NCBI RefSeq assembly: GCF_000710915.1
Contig: NZ_BAUA01000077.1
Span: 4,027 to 68,026 of the forward strand
DNA: 64,000 bases
Direction: 5' to 3'
DNA from: Nocardia brasiliensis IFM 10847
Lineage (GTDB): Bacteria > Actinomycetota > Actinomycetes > Mycobacteriales > Mycobacteriaceae
In this document: one piece after another, positions 25,088 to 33,969 of the stretch
How positions within the stretch are numbered: the first letter of the stretch is position 1
Layout of the letters: each line of letters opens with the position of its first letter
Made by a program: the position numbers and the translations under genes
The notes under the pieces: model-generated
The model's input: the letters and a program-made list of their open reading frames with translations, nothing else
What the model was told of the DNA's origin: nothing
Databases searched by the model: none

Positions 25088-25837
25088 ATGTCCACCCGCC
25101 TGGCGTGTGTCGTGTTCGATGCAGACCGGCCGCGGCTCGTCGCGGATTTCTGGGCCGAGCTGCTGGGGTGGGGCGTGACCATCGAGCGTCCGGAGGGAGT
25201 GGACGTCGCGGCGCCCGACCCCGACGGCGCCGAGCTCGCCCTCACCTTCGCGCCCGCGACCCGAACGAAGAACACCAAGAACCGCATACACCTCGATCTG
25301 GCCAGCCGCTCGATCGATCATCAACGGCTGCAGGTCGATCGGGCGTTGTCGCTGGGCGCGCGCCGGATCGACATCGGCCAGGGCGCGGTGCCCTGGGTGG
25401 TGCTCGCCGATCCCGAGGGCAACGAATTCTGCGTGCTGGAACCGCGCGAGGAGTACGTGGACACCGGCGCGGTGGCCGCCATCGTGGTGGACACCCGAGA
25501 TCCCTTGCGGCTGGCCGAATTCTGGTCCACCGCGGCCGGCTGGCCGGTCGCGCACGGCGGCGCGCAGATCGCGGGTCTGCGTTCACCGACCGGACTCGGC
25601 TCCTGGCTCGAGTTCGTCCGCTCGCCGGAAGAGAAGTCCGGCCGCAATCTGCTGCACCTGGATCTGGCCTCCTACGACGACCAGGCGGTCGAACTCGCCC
25701 GGCTGCGCGCCGCGGGCGCGACACCCATCGCGCATACCGGCGTGAGCCTCGGCTCGATGCCGAGCCTGCCCCTGGCCGACCCGGAGACCAACGAGTTCTG
25801 TCTGCTGCGCCCGGCCCGCGACCGCTCGACGGCCTAG
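25088..25837 (+). CDS. VOC family protein with two glyoxalase-like domains
   Basis: A 249-residue protein made of two repeated vicinal-oxygen-chelate halves (residues 1-125 and 126-249). Each has the family pattern: RPRLVADFWAELLGW / DPLRLAEFWSTAAGW, NRIHLDLAS / NLLHLDLAS, LADPEGNEFCVLEP / LADPETNEFCLLRP. The histidine and glutamate metal ligands are conserved in both halves. Actinobacterial members are mostly unassigned and may be dioxygenases, resistance or detoxification proteins. It begins the accessory block absent between Rv3204 and Rv3205c. Confidence 0.82.
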   Translation: MSTRLACVVFDADRPRLVADFWAELLGWGVTIERPEGVDVAAPDPDGAELALTFAPATRTKNTKNRIHLDLASRSIDHQRLQVDRALSLGARRIDIGQGAVPWVVLADPEGNEFCVLEPREEYVDTGAVAAIVVDTRDPLRLAEFWSTAAGWPVAHGGAQIAGLRSPTGLGSWLEFVRSPEEKSGRNLLHLDLASYDDQAVELARLRAAGATPIAHTGVSLGSMPSLPLADPETNEFCLLRPARDRSTA

Positions 25838-25920
25838 CCGGTCGGCCGCCGCCTCCCGGGTTCGTCGCGGCGACGAATTAGCATGACCGCCATGTTGTAC
25901 CTTGCTCGAGGTCGTGCTGG

Positions 25921-27657
25921 GTGACCGCCGCGGACGCCATCGTGCTCGCCGGCGGCAGGGCGAGCCGGATGGGGGGTGTCGACAAGCCCGCGATCGTCAT
26001 CGGCGGCCGCTCCATGCTCGACGCCGCCTTGGCGGCCGTCGCCGGTTGCGCACACACGGTGGTGGTCGGTCCGCATCGGCCCGAGTTGCCGGAGCCGATT
26101 CGGCAGGTACGTGAGGTGCCGCCCGGGTCGGGGCCCGTGTCGGCGATCGGCGCCGGGCTGCGCGCGCTCGGTTCGGCCGCGCCGTTCGTCGTCGTGCTCG
26201 CCGCGGATCTGCCGTTCCTGACCCCCTGGTCGATCACCGAATTGCTCAGGCACGCCGGGGAATCCGGAGCCGATGCGGTCTTCGCGGCGGATGACTCGGG
26301 ACGGCCGCAATATCTGATCGGCGTGTGGCGGCGCACCGCGCTCAGCACCGCGCTCGACCAGCTGGACTCGCTGATCAACCAACCGATGAAAGCGTTGATC
26401 CCCGCCGACTCGGCGATCATCCCGCTACCCGGCGTCGCCGACTGCGACACCGACGAGCAGGTGCGCCTGGCCCGCGAGTCGGTGGCCCAGCCGCAGGCGG
26501 CGCACACCCTCGCGGCGGCGCGCACCGAGTTGCGCACCGGGCTCACCCGGCTGACCAGCTACGTAGCCGATCTGCGCGCGGTGCGCGGGGCCGCGCTCGC
26601 CGCGCCGTTGACCGCGGCCGGTCCACTGCCCCGTTTCGACGTCTCGGCGATGGACGGCTACGCGGTGGCGGGTACGGGCCCGTGGCGCTTGCGCCGCGAT
26701 ATCGGTTTCGCCGGCGGCCAGCGCCCGGTCGGCTTGCTGCCTGGCGAGGCGGTGCGCATCGCCACCGGTGCGCATGTGCCGGACGGCACCACCGGCGTGG
26801 TGCGCGACGAATTCACCGAGGTCGACGGCGACCGGCTGCACCGACTACCGGACACCCCGCTCCGCGACGATATCCGCCGCCGCGGCGAGGACCGCGAACC
26901 CGGGGATCTCGTTGCGCCGCAGGGAACTCCGGTCACCTCGGCATTGATCTCGGCGGCGGCGAGCGTGGAGGTGACCGCCGCGCCGGTGCGCGGGCCGGTG
27001 CGCGCCCGCATCATCATGACCGGCGACGAGATCCGCAACAAGGGCCCGCTGCACGCGGGCCAGACCCGCGACTCGATCGGGCCGATCCTGCCGGAGCTCT
27101 TGTCCTGGTACGGGATTCACGCCGTCGACCGGGTCCACCTGCGCGACACCCCGAACGGTTTCGACGAGGTGCTCGCCGCGGCGGCGGAATGCGACCTGCT
27201 GGTGATCGTCGGGGCGACCGGCGGCGGCGCGGCCGATCAGCTGCGCACCGCGGTCGCCCGCGCGCAGGCCCGGATACTGGTGCACCGCCTGCGCCTGCGC
27301 CCGGGCGGCTCCACCCTCGTCGCCGAACTCCTGAGCGGCACAACAGTCCTCGGTCTGCCCGGGAATCCGTACGCGGCGGTCGCCACGCTGCTGGCGCTGG
27401 CTCCCGCGGTGGTCGACGGCCGCACCGGCAGCACCCCCGGTCGCGCCCAGCTCGGCCCGCTGCACAACGCGGGCGAGATCTCCGGCCCGGTCCCCCGCAT
27501 CGTGCCCGCGCGCTACGCCGACGCGGGGGGCTGGCTCGGTGATCCGCACGTCCGCACCGCCCACCTCGGCGGCCTGGTCGACCGCGACGGCCTGGTCGTC
27601 GTTCCGGCCGAGGCCGCGGACGGCGCGATCGTCGAGTTCCTGCCGCTGCCCAGGTGA
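25921..27657 (+). CDS. MobA-MoeA fusion for molybdenum cofactor biosynthesis
   Basis: A 578-residue fusion. Residues 1-~190 are MobA-like nucleotidyltransferase: LAGGRASRMGGVDKPAI (GTP-binding loop) and VVVLAADLPFL (metal-binding Asp). Residues ~200-578 are MoeA-like: FDVSAMDGYAV, MTGDEIR, DSIGPILPELL, TGGGAADQLR and VLGLPGNPYAA. MoeA inserts molybdenum into MPT-AMP and MobA attaches GMP, so the fusion could couple metal insertion to bis-MGD formation. The GTG at 25921 matches the normal MobA start; there is no good ribosome site. No other mo-cofactor gene is beside it, but a MoeZ lies at 55.6 kb. Confidence 0.9.
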   Translation: MTAADAIVLAGGRASRMGGVDKPAIVIGGRSMLDAALAAVAGCAHTVVVGPHRPELPEPIRQVREVPPGSGPVSAIGAGLRALGSAAPFVVVLAADLPFLTPWSITELLRHAGESGADAVFAADDSGRPQYLIGVWRRTALSTALDQLDSLINQPMKALIPADSAIIPLPGVADCDTDEQVRLARESVAQPQAAHTLAAARTELRTGLTRLTSYVADLRAVRGAALAAPLTAAGPLPRFDVSAMDGYAVAGTGPWRLRRDIGFAGGQRPVGLLPGEAVRIATGAHVPDGTTGVVRDEFTEVDGDRLHRLPDTPLRDDIRRRGEDREPGDLVAPQGTPVTSALISAAASVEVTAAPVRGPVRARIIMTGDEIRNKGPLHAGQTRDSIGPILPELLSWYGIHAVDRVHLRDTPNGFDEVLAAAAECDLLVIVGATGGGAADQLRTAVARAQARILVHRLRLRPGGSTLVAELLSGTTVLGLPGNPYAAVATLLALAPAVVDGRTGSTPGRAQLGPLHNAGEISGPVPRIVPARYADAGGWLGDPHVRTAHLGGLVDRDGLVVVPAEAADGAIVEFLPLPR

Positions 27658-27739
27658 CCAGGCCGACTCACCGCCCCGACGGCCGGGTCACGGTATTCGG
27701 CGTTGCCACCGCGGCAACCGGCTGGCAATGTCACCGGAC

Positions 27740-28498
27740 ATGAAACGAAGCTTCGAGGATCTGGTGGCGGAGGCGAGCGCGGTCTCCGTGGCGGGCTGGG
27801 ACTTCGGCTGGCTGGACGGACGGGCCACCGAGCAGCGGCCGTCCTGGGGTTATCAGCGCCTGCTGGGTGCGCGCCTCGGCAAAGTCGATGCGGCACTGGA
27901 TATTCAGACCGGCGGCGGCGAAGTGCTGGCCGGCGCGGGGCAGATCCCACGACTGCTGGTGGCCACCGAATCCTGGCCGCCGAACATCGCCAAGGCCACC
28001 CAGCTGCTGCACCCGCTGGGCATCACGCTGGTGGCGGATCCGGACGAACCGCCGTTGCCGTTCGGCGACAACGCCTTCGACCTGGTGACCAGCCGGCATC
28101 CGGTCACGGTGTGGTGGCAGGAGATCGCGCGGGTCCTGCGCCCGTCCGGCACCTATCTGGCGCAACATGTCGGCGATGCAAGCGTTTTCGAACTGGTCGA
28201 ATATTTCATCGGGCCGCAGAGTGAAGAAATTCGGCGGCAGCGAAATCCGGCGGACGATCGTGCGGCGGCCGAAGCGGCGGGACTGGAAGTCGTCGATCTG
28301 CGCTACGAACGGTTGCGCGTCGAGTTCCACGATATCGGCGCGGTGGTCTACTTCCTCCGGAAGGTGCCGTGGATGGTGCCCGACTTCACCGTCGACAGAT
28401 ACCGTGATCGACTCGTGACGATGCACGACGAGATCGAAGGAAATGGACCGTTCATCGCCCACTCGACCCGATTCCTAATCGAGGCGCGTAAACCCTGA
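27740..28498 (+). CDS. class I SAM-dependent methyltransferase
   Basis: A 252-residue protein beginning MKRSFEDLVAEASAVSVAGWDFGWLDGRATEQ. The SAM-binding motif I is ALDIQTGGGEVL, the acidic ligand lies in LLVATESWPPN, and motif IV is NAFDLVTSRH. The Trp-rich N-terminal segment is typical of a common actinobacterial family without assigned substrate. ATG 27740 is preferred; ATG 27728 is possible and neither has a strong ribosome site. Confidence 0.82.
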   Translation: MKRSFEDLVAEASAVSVAGWDFGWLDGRATEQRPSWGYQRLLGARLGKVDAALDIQTGGGEVLAGAGQIPRLLVATESWPPNIAKATQLLHPLGITLVADPDEPPLPFGDNAFDLVTSRHPVTVWWQEIARVLRPSGTYLAQHVGDASVFELVEYFIGPQSEEIRRQRNPADDRAAAEAAGLEVVDLRYERLRVEFHDIGAVVYFLRKVPWMVPDFTVDRYRDRLVTMHDEIEGNGPFIAHSTRFLIEARKP

Positions 28499-28647
28499 CC
28501 TCGCCGCGCACTGCCGTACTACCTGGGCGTTTGCCTAGGATCGCCGGTGCGACGTGCTTTTTTCACTTACCCTTTCGGAATTGCCATCGGCTCGCTATCG
28601 TGGGGAACGTTAGGCGAATAACAATCCCCGGAAAGGACCGAGTGGAG

Positions 28648-28848
28648 ATGACTGAAAAGTCGAAGAAAGCGCCTAAGAAAATGCCGAGGCAGATGGATCG
28701 GCAGCAGCAGCAACAGCGCCAGGATCAGAACCAGAACCAAGGTATGAACCGAGGCGGCGCAAATTCTGAAGGCCAGCGCATGCCGAACCAGCGCCAGTCG
28801 GACAACGACCGGCGCGACGATGATCAGCGCAGGATGGGCCACAACTAA
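28648..28848 (+). CDS. small glutamine-rich hydrophilic protein of unknown function
   Basis: A 66-residue protein (MTEKSKKAPKKMPRQMDRQQQQ...), about one third Gln/Asn/Asp, with no aromatic residues and no cysteine, so almost certainly disordered. The N-terminus is lysine-rich and the C-terminus acidic and arginine-rich, ending RRMGHN. ATG 28648 follows GAAAGGACC; the longer frame back to 28531 is unlikely. The gene stands alone, and an 11-bp stem terminator follows 16 nt after the stop, which supports a real unit. Codon use is less GC-rich than neighbours. I do not recognise a family; stress-related small hydrophilic proteins look similar. Confidence 0.65.
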   Translation: MTEKSKKAPKKMPRQMDRQQQQQRQDQNQNQGMNRGGANSEGQRMPNQRQSDNDRRDDDQRRMGHN

Positions 28849-28864
28849 CTGATCCACACCGCGT

Positions 28865-28892
28865 GCCGCCGGTTCACTGTGGAACCGGCGGC
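28865..28892 (+). terminator. terminator after the small glutamine-rich gene
   Basis: GCCGCCGGTTC (28865-28875) and GAACCGGCGGC (28882-28892) form a perfect 11-bp stem with a 6-nt loop. No long T-run follows, as is common in actinobacteria. Confidence 0.65.
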
Positions 28893-28979
28893 CGCGGTTG
28901 TGCTCGCTCTCCCCGTGGGTTACACGCACCCTGCGTGAAACGCTGGTGAGCCAGACATTCCGCCCTATCTACTGACGGG

Positions 28980-31171
28980 ATGCCTGCTCCCTCCTGCGCG
29001 CGCGGTTACGAGTCCTTCGGCGGCGCCATCGGACGCACCACCGCGGACTCGACACCCGAGTGGACCTACCCGCCGACGGCGCCCGCGGGCGCACCCAACA
29101 TCGTCGTGGTGCTGGTCGACGACATGGGGTACAGCGATATCGGCCCGTTCGGCTCCGAGATCGAGACGCCGACCCTGGATCGGCTGGCCGCCAACGGGGT
29201 CCGGCTGACGAACTATCACACCACCCCGCTGTGCTCGCCGTCGCGGGCCGCGCTGCTCACCGGAATCAACTCCCACCGTGCCGGTTTCGGCTTCGTCGCG
29301 AACGCCGATCCGGGCTATCCCGGCTTGCGCCTGGAACTCGCCGACGATGTGCTCACCCTGCCCGAGATCCTGCGCGACAACGGTTACGCGACCTACGCGG
29401 TCGGCAAGTGGCACCTGGTCCGCGACGCCACGATGCACCCTGCGGCACACCGGGATTCGTGGCCGACCCAGCGTGGCTTCGATCGCTACTACGGTTCACT
29501 GGAGGGACTCAACTCCTTCTACTACCCGAACCAGCTGGTGTCGGACAGCTCGCCGCACACATTGCCATGCACGGTCCGCTCCAGGCCAAACCCGCGGACC
29601 TGGCCAAGTACCGCGGCCGCTACGCCGAGGGCTGGGACCAGTTGCGGCAGAACCGGTTCGCCGCGCAGCTCGCACAGGGCCTGTTTCCCGCGGGCACCGA
29701 GCAGAAGCCGCGCAACACCGAGCCGGGTTACGAAGCCGCGGAATGGGATTCGTTGAGCGCCGCGCAGCAGCGCCGGTTCGCGCGGTACATGGAGGTGTAC
29801 GCGGGGATGGTCGACAGCATCGATCAGAGCCTCGGCCGCATTCTCGACACCCTCGAACAGCTCGGCGAACTCGACAACACCATCGTGGCGTTCACCTCGG
29901 ACAACGGCGGCACCGCCGAGGGCGGGCCGGAGGGCACCCGCAGCTACTTCGTCGGCTTCGCGCATATCGACGACCCGGACTGGATCGGCGACGTGCCGCA
30001 CGACGAGGAACTGATCGGCACCGCGCGGCTCGGGGTGCACTATCCGCACGGCTGGGGGCAGGCGTCGAACACCCCGTTCCGCTTCTACAAGGGGCAGACG
30101 TTCGCGGGCGATGTGCGGGTGCCGCTGCTGGTCTCCTGGCCGAAGGGACTGCCGTGCGGCGCGGGCGACAACGGCATCCGGCACGAATACGCCTATGTCA
30201 CCGATCTCGCGCCGACGCTGCTCGAACTCGCCGGGTTGCACCGCCCGAGCGTGCGTAACGGCCTGCCGGCCAAAGACTTCGACGGCGTCTCGGCCGCCGC
30301 CCTGCTGCGTGACCCGCAGGCCGAGACGCGGCACACCGAGCGGTATTCCGAGATGGCCGGACACCGCGGCTTCTACCGCGACGGCTGGAAGTTGCTGTCC
30401 CTGCACGAGCCCGGCGCGGACCTCGACGGCCCGCACTGGCAGCTGTTCGACGTGCGTGCCGATCCCACCGAATTGCACGACGTTTCGGACCGATTCCCGG
30501 ACAAGGCGGCCGAGCTGGCCGCCGCCTGGGACGAATCCGCCTGGGCCAATACGGTTTTCCCGCTGCTCACCCGGCAGGACCTGGCCCGCAGACGCCCCGA
30601 GGAGGCGCGGCTCGGCGAGCCGTTGCGGCTGCTGCCCGGCACCCCGACCCTGGAGCGCTACCGCTCCCAGCGCCTGATCGCCTATCGCGATTTCACCGTC
30701 ACGGCGGAGCTGGCCGGCTATCGCCCCGGCGACGAAGGTGTCCTTGTCGCACACGGTGCTCCGCTCGGCGGGTATCTGCTGTACATCGAGGACGGCTGGC
30801 TGGTGTTCGGGGTGAACAGCTACGGCCGCTACGACTCGGTGTCGACGGGTCCGCTGACGCCGGGAATCCGCCGGATCTCGGTGACCGCGACGGTCCGGCC
30901 GCACCTGCGCTGGGATTTCGGTCTCGCGATCGACGGCGTGCGGGTGGCGCGGCTCCGCGACCAGATCCAGCTGGTGGGCATGTCGCCGTGGACGGGCATC
31001 TCCGTCGGCGTCGACGCGCGCGGACCGGTGTCGTGGGAGCTGCGCGAGCGCCGCGGCCCGTTCCGGTACGGCGGCGAACTACGCGCGGTGACCTACACGC
31101 CGGGGCCGATCCGGGTGCCCGCGGGCACTATCGAGGCGGTCGATCGGGAGGCGGAATTCGTTGCGGAATAA
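28980..31171 (+). pseudogene. arylsulfatase (type I sulfatase), disrupted by internal deletion and frameshift
   Basis: The 5' part (28980-~29556) encodes a normal type I sulfatase N-terminus: IVVVLVDDMGYSDIGPFG (metal site), the formylglycine motif CSPSRAALLTG, and KWHLVRDATMHP. The rest (~29558-31171) is in another frame and continues HIAMHGPLQAKPADLAKYRG to the C-terminus, with SDNGGTAEGG (metal site) and a long beta-rich tail. At the junction (29550-29560) the ~40 residues normally between NQLVSDSSP and the HIAMHGP segment are missing and the frame changes. One deletion explains both. The first frame would end at 29756 after ~60 nonsense residues. All other sections look unaltered, so the loss seems recent. 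Confidence 0.8.
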
Positions 31172-31275
31172 GCGAACCGGCACTTACCCCGGAGGTAATT
31201 GTCCGGCCGTACCCGGCGTCCTACGGTCGAGGTGGCGTCACGATCCGGCGACGCCACCGAACAAGGGAACCGCTC

Positions 31276-31623
31276 ATGCCCGCGTATGGCTTCGCCCATC
31301 TGCGTGCGCGCACGCCGCACGCCGACATCCTCGAATACCTGGAACGCATTCAGGACACTCTCGATCCGTTCCACGGGCGCTTCGTGATTCACGGACCGCC
31401 CGCCGAGATCGTCGAGGGCAGTTGGCCCGGGTCCATGGTGCTGCTCGAATTCCCGGATCTGGACACGGCACGGCAGTGGTACCACTCGCCCGCGTACCAG
31501 GCGATCATGCCGCTGCGCACCGACCACATCGAGGGCGATCTGCTGTTGATCGAGGGCGTCGGGCCGGACTACGACCCACGCGAGCGCGCGGCGAAACTGC
31601 GCGCGGGCGCCTCGGCGGCCTGA
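31276..31623 (+). CDS. DUF1330 domain-containing protein
   Basis: A 115-residue ferredoxin-fold protein of the DUF1330 (dimeric alpha-beta barrel) family. Characteristic segments are FHGRFVIHGPPAEIVEGSWPG, MVLLEFPDLDTARQWYHSPAYQAI and HIEGDLLLIEGV. The family is related to antibiotic-biosynthesis monooxygenases, but no activity is established. The ATG at 31276 follows AAGGGAACCG. It lies ~100 nt after the sulfatase pseudogene. Confidence 0.82.
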   Translation: MPAYGFAHLRARTPHADILEYLERIQDTLDPFHGRFVIHGPPAEIVEGSWPGSMVLLEFPDLDTARQWYHSPAYQAIMPLRTDHIEGDLLLIEGVGPDYDPRERAAKLRAGASAA

Positions 31624-31741
31624 GTCCGGCGCGGCGCTTTCGGCGCCGGCGACCGGCGCGCGGCCGACTTTTCCCGGCTGTTCCGTTTCCGATACCGTTG
31701 ACCAGGGACAACCTGGTGACATGCGGTAAAGGACGGGCTTG

Positions 31742-33397
31742 ATGGACGACAGTTCTCTGATCTGGGACGACGGTGCGCTGGTCACCATCGACCAGCGTGG
31801 ACTGCCGCACGAAGTCCGGGAACTGCGTTTACGCACGGTCGACGAGGTGATCGACGCCATCCGGGTGCTCGCGATCCGCGGGGCCCCGGCCATCGGCATC
31901 GCGGGCGCGTTCGGCGTGGTCCTCGCCACCGCCGCGCACACCGTCGACGGCGTGGTAGACACGGCCGCGGTGCACGCCGACGCCGACCGCATCGCGGCCG
32001 CACGGCCGACCGCGGTGAATCTCGCGTGGGCGGTGCGGCGGGTGCGCGCCGAGATCGAGCGGGGCACGGACGCCGTGCTGGCCGCGACCCTCGACCTGCT
32101 CGCCGAGGACGGCAGGGTCAACCGGGCGGCGGCGACGCACGCCGCGGATCTGGTGCAGCGACTCTGCGCGGACCGGCCGCTGCGACTGCTCACCCACTGC
32201 AACACCGGCCGCCTCGCGACCAGTGCGTTCGGCACGGCGATCGGCGCGCTGCGGGTGCTCGCCGAGCGCGGCGCTGTGGCGAATGTCCTGGTGGACGAGA
32301 CCCGGCCGCTGTTGCAGGGCGCCCGGCTCACCGCGTGGGAACTGGCCGAAGCAGCCATCCCGCACCGGTTGACCATCGATGCCGCGGCAGCCTGGGCGAT
32401 GGCGACCGGGCAGGTCGACTGTGTGCTCGTCGGGGCCGACCGCGTCACCGCCAACGGCGATGTCGCGAACAAGATCGGCACGTACCCCCTCGCGCTGGCC
32501 GCACGCCACCACGGCATTCCGTTCATCGTGGTCGCACCGGAATCGACCAGGGATCCGAACATGGTCACCGGCCGCGACATCGTGGTGGAGGAACGCGCGG
32601 CCGACGAGGTCACCGGATTCGGCGGTGTGGCAACGGCTCCCGCCGGCACCGCGGTGTTCAATCCCGCCTTCGACGTGACGCCGGGCGAGCTGGTGACGGC
32701 CGTGGTGACCGAGCTGGGTGTGGTGCACCGCGGCGCGGGCCTGCGGCCCTTGCCGGGCAAGGAGATCGCCGGGATCGCGCGCGAGCTCTATCAGCGGGGC
32801 TGGATGCCGGGGACGGCTGGCAACATCTCGGTGCGCACCGGTGATACCGCGGTGATCACCGGCAGCGGATTGTCCAAAGGTGAACTCACCGAACGGGATA
32901 TGGTCACCGTCCGGGTCGTCGACGCGGCGCCGGTCACCGACCATGGCCGGAAACCGTCCGCGGAGACCACGATTCACACCGCTGTCTACCGCGCCACCGC
33001 GGCCCGGGCGGTCGTGCACATCCACCCGCCCTACGCCACCGCACTGGCGACCCGCCCCGGCGCGCTCGACGCGGTGACCACGATGCGGATCACGGACTAC
33101 GAACTCATCAAGGGGCTCGGCGGCACCGATCCCGCGGCCATCGATATTCCGGTGTACCCCAACTGGTCCGACGTGCCGCGCATCGGCGCCGACATCGAGC
33201 GCTACCTCACCGACCATCCCGACGCGCCCCCGATCCTGTTCATCGCGGGTCACGGAATCACCGCGTGGGGGGACAATCTTTCCCAGGCGCGCGATCGCGC
33301 CGAATGCCTGGAAGCCCTGTGCGAGCTGGTCTCCCGGACCGGCCGGACACAGGCGTTCGGCGAGCGCGCGGACCCACTCGAGATTGGACTGACATGA
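31742..33397 (+). CDS. MtnA-MtnB fusion (methionine salvage isomerase and dehydratase)
   Basis: A 551-residue fusion of two consecutive enzymes. Residues 1-~328 are S-methyl-5-thioribose-1-phosphate isomerase (MtnA), with catalytic Cys153 in THCNTGRLAT and Asp233 in LVGADRVTANG. Residues ~340-551 are methylthioribulose-1-phosphate dehydratase (MtnB), an aldolase-II fold with zinc histidines H426 and H428 (VHIHPPYAT) and a third in HGITAWG. ATG 31742 is used, with AAAGGA upstream at 31728; the TTG one codon earlier is less likely. The stop overlaps the mtnD start by 4 nt. Methylthioadenosine phosphorylase and the final aminotransferase are not in the window. Confidence 0.93.
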   Translation: MDDSSLIWDDGALVTIDQRGLPHEVRELRLRTVDEVIDAIRVLAIRGAPAIGIAGAFGVVLATAAHTVDGVVDTAAVHADADRIAAARPTAVNLAWAVRRVRAEIERGTDAVLAATLDLLAEDGRVNRAAATHAADLVQRLCADRPLRLLTHCNTGRLATSAFGTAIGALRVLAERGAVANVLVDETRPLLQGARLTAWELAEAAIPHRLTIDAAAAWAMATGQVDCVLVGADRVTANGDVANKIGTYPLALAARHHGIPFIVVAPESTRDPNMVTGRDIVVEERAADEVTGFGGVATAPAGTAVFNPAFDVTPGELVTAVVTELGVVHRGAGLRPLPGKEIAGIARELYQRGWMPGTAGNISVRTGDTAVITGSGLSKGELTERDMVTVRVVDAAPVTDHGRKPSAETTIHTAVYRATAARAVVHIHPPYATALATRPGALDAVTTMRITDYELIKGLGGTDPAAIDIPVYPNWSDVPRIGADIERYLTDHPDAPPILFIAGHGITAWGDNLSQARDRAECLEALCELVSRTGRTQAFGERADPLEIGLT

Positions 33398-33969
33398 CCC
33401 TGCTCCAGGTGATGGCCGCCGACAACGCGGCCGACGTGCGGGTGCGAACCACCGACGACGAGCTGATCGGCACCGAATTGGCCGCGCACGGCATCACTTT
33501 CGGCCGTTGGCCGGTGTTGCCCGACGCCGCGGCGGTGTCCTCGGACGACCTGCTCGCGCACTACACCGACAACGTCGCCGAACTCAACGAGTCCGGACGC
33601 TACAAGCACATCGACATCGCCCGCATCCACCCCGACGACAGCGATCCGGAGTGGCCGCAGGTCGCCAAGGGCGCGCGGGAGAAGTTCCTGAACGAGCACC
33701 GTCACGCCGAGGACGAGGTCCGTTATTTCGCGGCGGGGCGCGGCTGCTTCTATCTGCACCTCGGGCACGAGGTGCTGGCCGTGGTCTGCGAGGGCGGCGA
33801 CCTGCTCTCGGTGCCCGCGGGCACCCTGCACTGGTTCGACATGGGCACCCGGCCCGATTTCATCGCCATCCGGTTCTTCGAGGAAGCCGACGGCTGGGTC
33901 GGTGACTTCACCGGTGACCGGATCAGCGAAGGGTTCCCGACCCTCGACGAGCTGCTCGCCAAGTCATGA
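33394..33969 (+). CDS. mtnD: acireductone dioxygenase
   Basis: A 191-residue cupin. The metal-binding motif of the family is complete: NEHRHAEDEVRYF (HxH and Glu) with the fourth ligand in GTLHWFD. It cleaves acireductone to the keto-acid precursor of methionine plus formate when loaded with Fe(II), or in an off-pathway reaction with Ni(II). ATGA overlaps at both ends (33394 with mtnAB, 33966 with mtnC) show tight translational coupling in the methionine-salvage operon. Confidence 0.94.
   Translation: MTLLQVMAADNAADVRVRTTDDELIGTELAAHGITFGRWPVLPDAAAVSSDDLLAHYTDNVAELNESGRYKHIDIARIHPDDSDPEWPQVAKGAREKFLNEHRHAEDEVRYFAAGRGCFYLHLGHEVLAVVCEGGDLLSVPAGTLHWFDMGTRPDFIAIRFFEEADGWVGDFTGDRISEGFPTLDELLAKS

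Noticed and set aside
28567..28929. Minus-strand frame (120 codons, Leu-rich) opposite the small Gln-rich gene
   Set aside because: It is the complement of the CAG/CAA-rich sequence; no ribosome site.
29060..31171. Treating the second sulfatase frame as an independent complete gene
   Set aside because: Its first ~160 codons are out-of-frame sulfatase sequence and lack sense; only the part after 29558 is sulfatase, so the two frames are one broken gene.
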